From: Thalassotalea algicola
Lineage (GTDB): Bacteria > Pseudomonadota > Gammaproteobacteria > Enterobacterales > Alteromonadaceae
Length of the DNA stretch: 64,000 nucleotides
Assembly: GCF_012932965.1 (NCBI RefSeq)
Contig: NZ_JABBXH010000001.1
Span: forward strand, 372,001-436,000
Direction: 5' to 3'
This document shows positions 28,448 to 36,026 of the stretch, piece by piece. The notes under the pieces are model-generated. The model saw only the letters and a list, made by a program, of their open reading frames with translations. It was not told the origin of the DNA and searched no databases. Both the position numbers and the translations under genes were made by a program. The number at the start of each line of letters is the position of its first letter. The first letter of the stretch is position 1.

Positions 28448-31042
28448 TTAGAACTTAAAGCTAACACCTGCATTGATGCGCGTTGCCACAGCATATTGGT
28501 ATACAGGGAAGCCATCAGCAAAACCTGAGTAGTGAGTGTACTGTTGGTTATTACCGTACTGTTTAGACTCTTCACCCGTCATATTTACAACGTCAACTTT
28601 AAACGTAATGTTTTCGTTAAAGTTATACACAGCACTTAGGTCAAGTGAACCAAAGTCATCATGTAAACGATTACCATAGGCCCCTGATTCACGAAGCATG
28701 TACTCACTTCGCCAGTTGTATGATAAACGCACATAGAAGTCGTCAGTTTCGTAGTAACCAGTTAGGTTATACGTGTGATCCGATGCATCTGTTAAAAACG
28801 GATTTTGATCGCTAAATGCTAAATCATCTGTTTCAGTATCTGTATAGGTGTAGTTCACCATAGTACCGAAGCCATTGCCGAAATCTTGTTGGTATTGGAA
28901 TTCAAAACCTAAGATATCCGCATCTTCTGCATTTTCTTTAGTTTGAGTAGTCCAACCAAATGCCGCTTCTTCCGGTGGTAATTGTAGCGGGATTTCTGAT
29001 GCAGGTACGTTTTGCGTTTCGATAACTTTAACGAAGTTATCTACTTTCTTAGCAAATACTGCACCTGAAATTAGTGAGTTCTCATTGAAGTACCACTCTA
29101 AGCCAATATCAAATTGATCCGCTTTGTAGGGTTCTAATGCTACATTACCTGCCACCCAAATTTGGTTATTTGGTGTATCATCGTTAACGCCTAATGGGCT
29201 TGGGTTAACATACATATCGTTATATTGAGGACGTGCAATTGTACGCGCTGCACTTAAGCGTAAAATTAGGTCTTCTTCTAAGTTATATGCAAAGTTAACA
29301 CTTGGTAATACTTCACTGTAGTCCGCTTTTGTAGATGATTTTACGCCATCGACATAATAAATAGACTCTGCATCAGTTTGAATGTAGCGAACACCAAAGT
29401 TACCTCGGTAGTTTTCGCCTTCATACTTAGCCATTACATAAGCAGCAGTGTTGTCTTCTTGAATTTCAGAATAAGCACCTAAATCTTCTGTTTTACCAGT
29501 GATGCTGTTTTTCGCCCACTTCTTAAGTTCAGCAACATCAAACTTCATAATTTCTAGGTTATCAAGACCCACATCATATGAACCTTGCGCTAAACCAGAA
29601 GTCGAAATCACGTTATTAAAGCCATCAGCTTGATTGAACTCAAATTTGCGGCTAGTTGTATTATGATCTGCGTAACGGAAGCCTGTTTTAACTGCGGTAA
29701 TAATGCCCCAATCTTCAACTTGGAACTCCACATCAGCCTGGAAGTAAGTTTCTTCATCTGTTTTAGGTGTCGCATTAAAGTTTGCACCTGTACCCATTGC
29801 TAATGAACCTGGGTCATAAGTCGCAATGTCAAAACCATTGGTATCCCACTTCTGAGTACCGCCAGTAAAGTCATAAGTACCACCTGGAATCGGTGTACCG
29901 CCGGTACCGTCATCAACAACCATTTCGAAGTCAGTACCACCGTCAGATTCAGTAGTACCTACTTGAACTTCTAACGTGAATGCTTCACCTTCATAAGTAG
30001 TTTTTAAGTCAATTAAATCTGAATTCATTGTCGCTTCACGAGGACGTGCCTGATAGTACGCAACATTTAATGGACCTTTAACTGGAGTACCAACTTGACC
30101 TGGCTCGCTGCCTGGTGCAATAAACTCATCAGTTTGACCGCCACCCCATGTAGTATCAGCTTGTGTTAACCATAATGCGAAGTTAGTGTTATCTGCTTCC
30201 ATTTCCATATCCATCGCATTTAATACGAAAGATAAGTTTTCTGTTGGCGCCCACTCTAATGCAACAGTAAAGGCATTACGTTTACGGTTTTGTTCAAAAC
30301 CAACAGGTCCTGCACCCCATTGCCAGAACGCTTCGTTACCTTGACGTTGCAGGTGACGTTCTTGTGCAACTGCTGAAACTAGGAAACCAAACGTTTCTTC
30401 ATCATTTTTCCAGCTGTACATACCAGAGAATTGTGGATCTGTTTCTTCAGAATCATCAGAGTATTGTGCTTCAATTGAAGCATATGCAGTGTTTGAATCG
30501 AGTTTTAGAGGCGTGCGGGTATTTACAACAACTGTACCACCAATGCCACCTTCAGAAATATCTGCTTGAGATGATTTGTAAACTTCTAAACCACCTACTA
30601 ATTCTGAAGGTAATAACTCATAGTTAAATGAACGCTTAGCAGGTTCTAAAACGAACCAACCTGTAGAAGCAACATTTTGACCATTCAATGTCGTTTTAGT
30701 TAAGTTTTGACCTGCACCACGAATTGATACTGAAGAACCTTCGCCAAATTGGCGCTGAATGGTAATACCTGGTACACGCTGCAATGACTCTGCAACGTTT
30801 TTGTCAGGGAATTTGCCGATGTCTTCTGCGTTGATTACATCAACAACAGCATCAGAAAAACGTTTAGCATTGAGGTTAGCTTTTAAGCTACCGCGAATAC
30901 CACGAACCTCAATAACTTCTATTTTATCGTCTTGGTTTGCAGCTGCTTCTTCAGCAGCAAATGCAACAGAGGCTGGCACACCAGCCAAGGCTACAGCAAT
31001 GCTAGTTGCTAATGCGCCTTTTTTAAATGTTAAAGTTGACAT
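28448..31042 (-). CDS. TonB-dependent receptor, probable chitooligosaccharide/GlcNAc transporter
   Basis: An 864-residue outer-membrane receptor: signal peptide (about residues 1-29, ending VAFA), an N-terminal plug with IEVIEVRGIRGSL, DAVVDVINAEDIGKFPDKNVAESLQRVPGI and SVSIRGAG, then a 22-strand barrel ending in the C-terminal Phe of VSFKF. It belongs to the large Xanthomonas/Caulobacter-type carbohydrate receptor class. The start is set at 31042 (MSTLTFKKGAL) with AAGGG upstream; the longer frame from 31222 would read through two NagR operators. Substrate is inferred from NagR control and the nag neighbourhood. Confidence 0.93.
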   Translation of the reverse strand: MSTLTFKKGALATSIAVALAGVPASVAFAAEEAAANQDDKIEVIEVRGIRGSLKANLNAKRFSDAVVDVINAEDIGKFPDKNVAESLQRVPGITIQRQFGEGSSVSIRGAGQNLTKTTLNGQNVASTGWFVLEPAKRSFNYELLPSELVGGLEVYKSSQADISEGGIGGTVVVNTRTPLKLDSNTAYASIEAQYSDDSEETDPQFSGMYSWKNDEETFGFLVSAVAQERHLQRQGNEAFWQWGAGPVGFEQNRKRNAFTVALEWAPTENLSFVLNAMDMEMEADNTNFALWLTQADTTWGGGQTDEFIAPGSEPGQVGTPVKGPLNVAYYQARPREATMNSDLIDLKTTYEGEAFTLEVQVGTTESDGGTDFEMVVDDGTGGTPIPGGTYDFTGGTQKWDTNGFDIATYDPGSLAMGTGANFNATPKTDEETYFQADVEFQVEDWGIITAVKTGFRYADHNTTSRKFEFNQADGFNNVISTSGLAQGSYDVGLDNLEIMKFDVAELKKWAKNSITGKTEDLGAYSEIQEDNTAAYVMAKYEGENYRGNFGVRYIQTDAESIYYVDGVKSSTKADYSEVLPSVNFAYNLEEDLILRLSAARTIARPQYNDMYVNPSPLGVNDDTPNNQIWVAGNVALEPYKADQFDIGLEWYFNENSLISGAVFAKKVDNFVKVIETQNVPASEIPLQLPPEEAAFGWTTQTKENAEDADILGFEFQYQQDFGNGFGTMVNYTYTDTETDDLAFSDQNPFLTDASDHTYNLTGYYETDDFYVRLSYNWRSEYMLRESGAYGNRLHDDFGSLDLSAVYNFNENITFKVDVVNMTGEESKQYGNNQQYTHYSGFADGFPVYQYAVATRINAGVSFKF

Positions 31043-31099
31043 CGACTTTTCCCTTACACACGTTTTATTTAATATTTTCATTATGTTAGCTTGCTTGCG

Positions 31100-31117
31100 A
31101 ATGACAGCGTTGTCTTT
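31100..31117. promoter_or_regulatory. NagR operator 1 upstream of the TonB receptor
   Basis: Core TGACAGCGTTGTCT at 31102-31115, one base off the consensus palindrome, about 60 bases before the receptor start. It is the proximal member of a tandem pair. Confidence 0.82.
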
Positions 31118-31123
31118 TTTGGT

Positions 31124-31141
31124 TATGACAACGCTGTCATT
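31124..31141. promoter_or_regulatory. NagR operator 2 upstream of the TonB receptor
   Basis: Core TGACAACGCTGTCA at 31126-31139. Its centre is 24 bp from that of operator 1, so two NagR dimers could bind close together and repress tightly. This is the only promoter in the window with two boxes. Confidence 0.85.
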
Positions 31142-31307
31142 CATCTGTCTTAAACCATACACATAAAAATTAACTTTGGCTATAGTTTGTTCAATAAAAA
31201 TACAACAAATTATACTAAACACTTGTTTTATATGAACTTATTGTCTTAATATATTTAGATGACCGTCAATTTTAACCAAGTTATTTGTATGATAATAATA
31301 GTAGTAA

Positions 31308-32960
31308 TTACGATTTATTTGCTCTTGCTTGATGGTAATAGCGAATTAAGTTTTCTGTAGAACAATCATGAGCTTGCTGCAGCTCCTCATCCTCTAATTG
31401 AGTTTGAATTTTAGCTGCTAAGCCTTTACCGAGTTCTACACCCCATTGATCGAACGAACAAATTTTTAATAAGATGCCATGTACAAATATCTTATGTTCA
31501 TATAGCGCTATCAGGCCACCTAAAGATCGAGGATCCAAACGGTTAAGTAATAGCGTATTCGTTGGTCGGTTACCCTGATGTACTTTATGTGGCGCGACCA
31601 TATCAATATAGCTATCAGTTCTTCCTTTCGCTTTTAGATCAGCACGTACCTGACTTTCATCAACGCCAGTCATTAACGCTTGAGTCTGAGCAAAGAAATT
31701 TGCCATAAGCGTTTCATGATGCCCTTTTACTGGTGTAACGCTCTCGACAGAGCCAATAAAATCCGCCGGTACAACGTTATTACTTTGATGCAAATACTGG
31801 TAAAACGCATGCTGTCCGTTTATGCCCAATTCGCCCCATATAGAGGGTACTGTGGCATAATCGATTGCTTCCCCATCCCAAGAGACAGACTTGCCGTTAC
31901 TTTCCATTTCAGCTTGCTGTAGATAGGCCGCCAACATGTGCAATGTTTGATCATAGGGAAGTATTGCCTGTGACTTTGCCTCTAGAAACGTGGTGTTCCA
32001 TAAACTTAGCAAAGCTAAAATAACCGGCATATTTTCTTTAAACGGTGCTGACATGAAATGTTCATCCATCTCATGGGCGCCGGCTAGTAGTGCTTCAAAT
32101 TGTTCAAAGCCTAAATCAAGTGCGATAGGTAAGCCAATCGCGGACCACAAAGAGAAACGACCACCAACCCAGTCCCACATGTCAAAAATGTTTTCTTGCT
32201 CAATACCCATCGACATCGCATTTTCTTTATTAGAAGTAACCGCGACAAAATGTTTCGCTATAGCGGACTCGTCAAAAGATGCTGCAGTTAACCATTGCAT
32301 CGCCGTTCGAGCATTGGTCATCGTTTCGGTGGTTGTAAATGTTTTACTAGATACAATGAATAAGACCTTTTGAGGATCTAAAGGTCTTAGAGTTTCGACT
32401 ATTTGTGCACCATCGACATTTGATACGTAATGCACGTTTACACTATTATCACTGTAGTGTTTTAGCGCTTCGGTCACCATTTGAGGGCCTAAATTTGAAC
32501 CGCCTACACCAATATTAACGATATCGGTAATTCGTTTGCCCGAATAGCCAAGCCAATGCCCTTGCCTAACTTTTTCACTGAATGTTTTTATTTTGGCAAG
32601 CTGTGCATTAACACTGTCGCGAACATTTTCACCATCGACTTGTAAATCGCTAGTAACAGAACCACGCAGTGCGGTGTGCAAAACGGCTCGCTGTTCGGTT
32701 TTATTGATTTGTTCACCAGCAAACATTTTGTCTCGCCATTGGCTGACGTTAACTTCATCAACTAATCTCAGTAAGGCTGCTAAAGTTTCGTCATCGATAA
32801 GGTTTTTAGAATAATCGAGTAGTATTTGAGGCAACTGAATTGAAAACTTACTGAACCTATCACCATCCTTTGCAAATAACTCATTCATATGTTGATGTTT
32901 TTTCTGTTCTGCCAATTCAACTAATTGCTGCCAGCTTGCTAAAGATTCTCTATTGTGCAT
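31308..32960 (-). CDS. pgi: Glucose-6-phosphate isomerase
   Basis: A 550-residue phosphoglucose isomerase interconverting glucose-6-P and fructose-6-P. Signatures: VNIGVGGSNLGPQMVTEAL, FIVSSKTFTTTETMTNA, WDWVGGRFSLWSAIGLPIAL and, toward the C terminus, FDQWGVELGKGLA. Length matches the gammaproteobacterial enzyme. It lies inside the GlcNAc locus, divergent from nagR across a NagR operator, so it would supply glucose-6-P from the fructose-6-P made by NagB. Confidence 0.97.
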   Translation of the reverse strand: MHNRESLASWQQLVELAEQKKHQHMNELFAKDGDRFSKFSIQLPQILLDYSKNLIDDETLAALLRLVDEVNVSQWRDKMFAGEQINKTEQRAVLHTALRGSVTSDLQVDGENVRDSVNAQLAKIKTFSEKVRQGHWLGYSGKRITDIVNIGVGGSNLGPQMVTEALKHYSDNSVNVHYVSNVDGAQIVETLRPLDPQKVLFIVSSKTFTTTETMTNARTAMQWLTAASFDESAIAKHFVAVTSNKENAMSMGIEQENIFDMWDWVGGRFSLWSAIGLPIALDLGFEQFEALLAGAHEMDEHFMSAPFKENMPVILALLSLWNTTFLEAKSQAILPYDQTLHMLAAYLQQAEMESNGKSVSWDGEAIDYATVPSIWGELGINGQHAFYQYLHQSNNVVPADFIGSVESVTPVKGHHETLMANFFAQTQALMTGVDESQVRADLKAKGRTDSYIDMVAPHKVHQGNRPTNTLLLNRLDPRSLGGLIALYEHKIFVHGILLKICSFDQWGVELGKGLAAKIQTQLEDEELQQAHDCSTENLIRYYHQARANKS

Positions 32961-33006
32961 AAATACCTCTGATTATTTCGCTTATTTGACAAGCACATTA
33001 GACAAC

Positions 33007-33025
33007 AATGACAGCGCTGTCAATT
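33007..33025. promoter_or_regulatory. NagR operator between pgi and nagR
   Basis: Perfect core TGACAGCGCTGTCA at 33009-33022, about 50 bases from the pgi start and 100 from nagR. It could mediate both pgi control and nagR autoregulation. Confidence 0.87.
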
Positions 33026-33125
33026 TGCTTTTTTAAGTAATTAGTGAATTAAAGATTGCGGGCATAAGTAATAAACAATACTCTAAAGCCGTTTCAAGCA
33101 TATAAAACAGGATATAAGGCATTAA

Positions 33126-34148
33126 TTGCGCATGAAAGCCACCATTAACGATGTTGCCAAGCAGGCAGGTGTATCGATAAAAACAGTTTCTCGGGTGATG
33201 AATAACGAACCATCAGTTAGACAACCTACCCGAGATAAAGTGATGGCCGCAGTTGAAGCGCTTAATTATCAACCCAACCTCGCAGCAAGAAATTTGGCAG
33301 GTACAAAAGCTTATAGTGTGGCTTTTGTGTATGACAATCCAAATGCTTATTATGTCATTGATATGCAGAACGGTATTTTATCGGCATGCAAAAAACAGGG
33401 GTTTGAGCTAGTTATTCATCCGTGTGATTCAACAAAACCTGACATTATTGAAGAGATTACCAATATGGTAAAAAAGTCTCGCATTGCAGGTTTAGTACTT
33501 ACACCGCCTTTTTCAGAGTCACCAGAATTTGTTGAACAAATTAAAGCATTAGATGTAAGCATTGTTCGTATTATGTCTGGAGATAAAGCGCCTGATAATA
33601 TAACACCATGTGTCATGGTGAACGACCACGACGCTGCTTATAGTATTACTGAACATTTGATTAACCTTGGCCATAAAGATATCGGCTTTATTGCTGGTGG
33701 CATGGAGCATAAATCGACGATAGAACGCTTAAATGGTTATAAGGATGCGTTAACCAGTAACGGAATTGACATAAACGAAGCGTTAATAAAGTCAGGAGAG
33801 TATTCTTTTGAGTCTGGCGTAGATGGCGCTAAAGCGTTACTTTCACAAGCTAGTAAGCCTACTGCTATATTTTCATGTAATGACGAAATTGCCGCTGGAG
33901 CCCTATTTGCTTCACGATTAATGGGCATTGCCATTCCAGAGCAGCTTTCTATTGCCGGCTTTGAGAATAGTCCATTCTCTCGTCAAACTTGGCCTAAGTT
34001 AACCACTGCACATCAGCCTAACCAAGCAATTGCTGAAAATGCCGCAAACTTATTAATTGCTCATACGCGCAAACAAACGAAGGCAATAGAAGATAAACAA
34101 TACACGCCTGAGCTGGTTGTCAGAGACTCAACAGCAAACGTTAGTTAA
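33126..34148 (+). CDS. nagR: LacI-family repressor NagR
   Basis: A 340-residue LacI/GalR regulator. The helix-turn-helix is ATINDVAKQAGVSIKTVSRVMN with the hinge region LNYQPNLAARNLAG, followed by a periplasmic-binding-like effector domain containing FIAGGMEHKSTIERLNGY and IAGFENSPFSRQTWPKLTTAHQP. In Alteromonadales the LacI-type NagR controls GlcNAc genes; the five palindromes nearby suit a LacI-family dimer. Start: AAGG lies six bases before a TTG at 33126 and 12 before the ATG at 33132, so either is possible (difference of two residues). Confidence 0.9.
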   Translation: MRMKATINDVAKQAGVSIKTVSRVMNNEPSVRQPTRDKVMAAVEALNYQPNLAARNLAGTKAYSVAFVYDNPNAYYVIDMQNGILSACKKQGFELVIHPCDSTKPDIIEEITNMVKKSRIAGLVLTPPFSESPEFVEQIKALDVSIVRIMSGDKAPDNITPCVMVNDHDAAYSITEHLINLGHKDIGFIAGGMEHKSTIERLNGYKDALTSNGIDINEALIKSGEYSFESGVDGAKALLSQASKPTAIFSCNDEIAAGALFASRLMGIAIPEQLSIAGFENSPFSRQTWPKLTTAHQPNQAIAENAANLLIAHTRKQTKAIEDKQYTPELVVRDSTANVS

Positions 34149-34755
34149 TCGGCGCATAGCCCCTTAAAAACAAATCGACACTAGACGATATGTACTGATC
34201 GATTTGTTGCTCTGAAAGTTGATACTGTGTATTAAACTCAATACGCATCCAAGCCTCACCTTTAACCAAATGCAGAAACTGTGTCGCGGCAAAATGGGGG
34301 TTTTCTATGCTAAGCAAGCCCTTATCATTAAATTCTACTAATAGTTTTGCCATTTCTGCCGTTAACCTTTCTGGACCTGCTTGATAAAAAAGCTCTGACA
34401 GCTGGGGATATGATTTTGCTTCAAAAGCACATATTTTATGAACCGCTAGCGCTTCCTTTGAAGTGATCATGGCAAAAAATCGCTTAGCGATTGCTAATAA
34501 CGTTGCATGCGGGTCTGTTAACGTCACTTGCGCGAAATCGAGCAAAATAGATGAATCACACTTTTGCTCTATTGCAGCAGAAAAAAGTTCTTCTTTGCTG
34601 CCAAAGTGACTATATACCGTTTGTTTCGAAACATCGGCATGCTTAGCAATAAGTGCCATGCTGGTAGACGCGTAGCCTTGCTCAGTAAATAAATGAGTGG
34701 CTGATGCTAATATCTGCTTGCGTTTAGTTTCGTTCTTACTGCGATTTTTTGTCAT
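34141..34755 (-). CDS. TetR-family transcriptional regulator
   Basis: A 204-residue TetR/AcrR repressor. The N-terminal DNA-binding region is ASTSMALIAKHADVSKQTVYSHFGSKEELF, followed by a helical ligand-binding domain with a TetR_C-like tail. It is divergent from the RND efflux operon, with two matching inverted repeats between them, so local repression and autoregulation are likely. Its 3' end overlaps nagR by eight bases convergently. Ligand unknown. Confidence 0.92.
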   Translation of the reverse strand: MTKNRSKNETKRKQILASATHLFTEQGYASTSMALIAKHADVSKQTVYSHFGSKEELFSAAIEQKCDSSILLDFAQVTLTDPHATLLAIAKRFFAMITSKEALAVHKICAFEAKSYPQLSELFYQAGPERLTAEMAKLLVEFNDKGLLSIENPHFAATQFLHLVKGEAWMRIEFNTQYQLSEQQIDQYISSSVDLFLRGYAPIN

Positions 34756-34811
34756 ATACTCAAACTAATATGAAAAACTTAGCTAATGAAAACAAAGTAC
34801 TCTAACTAAAA

Positions 34812-34827
34812 TAGACTAGACAGTCCA
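34812..34827. promoter_or_regulatory. TetR-type operator, box 1
   Basis: TAGACTAGACAGTCCA contains the inverted repeat GACT-N4-AGTC. It lies between the tetR-like gene and the efflux operon and closely resembles box 2, 37 bp away. Confidence 0.65.
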
Positions 34828-34848
34828 GAACGTATAAATTAAACTAAT

Positions 34849-34864
34849 TAGACTACCTAGTCCA
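34849..34864. promoter_or_regulatory. TetR-type operator, box 2
   Basis: TAGACTACCTAGTCCA, the second copy of the GACT-N4-AGTC repeat; the two 16-mers differ only in a few central positions. It is 56 bases before the efflux start codon. Confidence 0.65.
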
Positions 34865-34919
34865 TTTTAGGCTTGTGTTAGTTCAAACAGTTAAGTTGCA
34901 TAAATAGAAAAGGATCGAC

Positions 34920-36026
34920 ATGAACTCAGAAAACACCTTAGCACTAATGGCAAAGTTATTAGTTGTTAACAGCTTTTTGCTGCTGATTTCAGCCTGTTCC
35001 GAAAGCCACTCAAATGAAACGGCAAATAACTATGTGCAAACCGCTCAAATTGAACAAGTTAACCGTCAGCCTAGTTATCAAATCGATCGCCAATATGTTG
35101 GAAAGATTTCCGCGAAACAACAATCTAACTTAAGTTTTGAGTTTGCTGGTCGCGTACTAGAAACGCTAAAAGACAGCGGCGATAAGGTAAAAAAAGGGAA
35201 TATTCTTGCTGTTCAAGATGTTGAGCTGCTAAATATCAAAGCCAACGAGATCCGCGCTCAAATTAATCAAGTAGACGCGCAAATCGAGTTGAATAAGGCA
35301 AACTATAAAAGAGCTAAAGAGTTACATTTAAGTAATTATGCTTCAGAACAGGTTATAGATGAATTAACGGCAGAAAAAAGTATTTTAACCGCAAATAAGA
35401 ATGGCTTGAAAGCCTCCTATGACGCACTTCATTATCAAATCTCCAAAGCAACATTGCGAGCACCGTATGACGGGGTAATTAACCAGCGACTGATTGCACA
35501 AGGTGATTTATTATCAGCAGCTACTCCCGCATTTACCATCAATAATCAAAACCAACAAGAAGTATCGCTTGGCATTCCAGCTAAAGTAGCTAAAGAATTA
35601 GCGATTGACGAGGAGTTGGATGTTGAAATTAATAAGAAAACCTACGCTGCAAAAATTATAGCAATTGGCCAACAAATTGACCCTGCAACACGTACTTTAG
35701 GCTTAAGGCTTAAATTAACACAGCCAATTAATGCCGTAAGCGGGCTAATTGCTCGGGTAAGTATTAAAGAACACATTCCGGACTCAGGTTTTTGGTTACC
35801 ATTAACGGCAATTACAGATGGCGTGCGCGGACAATGGAATATATACACAGCAGTCGCACAAGGTAATCAATTTAAGATTTTACCTGAAACAGTTAAGGTA
35901 CTTCATACCACTAAAGACAGTGCCTACATAACCGGTCTTACTAGCAATCAAATTAGTATAATTACCGCTGGGCTACATCGTTATGTACCAGGCCAGATTG
36001 TTAAGGCAAAAGGAGCCAACGAGTGA
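34920..36026 (+). CDS. RND efflux periplasmic adaptor (membrane fusion lipoprotein)
   Basis: A 368-residue HlyD/AcrA-type adaptor. Lipobox ISAC places the lipidated residue at Cys26. A biotinyl-lipoyl-like segment (LSFEFAGRVLETLKDSGDKVKKGNIL), a helical hairpin (about residues 110-180), and the return strand LRAPYDGVINQRLIAQGDLL are visible, then beta-barrel and membrane-proximal parts. AAAGGA precedes the ATG. Its TGA overlaps the GTG of the pump gene. No outer-membrane factor gene is nearby, so a TolC-like channel elsewhere must be used. Confidence 0.93.
   Translation: MNSENTLALMAKLLVVNSFLLLISACSESHSNETANNYVQTAQIEQVNRQPSYQIDRQYVGKISAKQQSNLSFEFAGRVLETLKDSGDKVKKGNILAVQDVELLNIKANEIRAQINQVDAQIELNKANYKRAKELHLSNYASEQVIDELTAEKSILTANKNGLKASYDALHYQISKATLRAPYDGVINQRLIAQGDLLSAATPAFTINNQNQQEVSLGIPAKVAKELAIDEELDVEINKKTYAAKIIAIGQQIDPATRTLGLRLKLTQPINAVSGLIARVSIKEHIPDSGFWLPLTAITDGVRGQWNIYTAVAQGNQFKILPETVKVLHTTKDSAYITGLTSNQISIITAGLHRYVPGQIVKAKGANE

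Noticed and set aside
30759-31166. A 135-codon plus-strand frame opposite the receptor N terminus
   Set aside because: It runs through the two NagR operators and opposite the receptor signal peptide, with no motif or start signal.
31990-32373. A 127-codon plus-strand frame opposite pgi
   Set aside because: pgi is certain on the other strand, and the frame has low-complexity Ser/Ala-rich content typical of a reverse-strand shadow.
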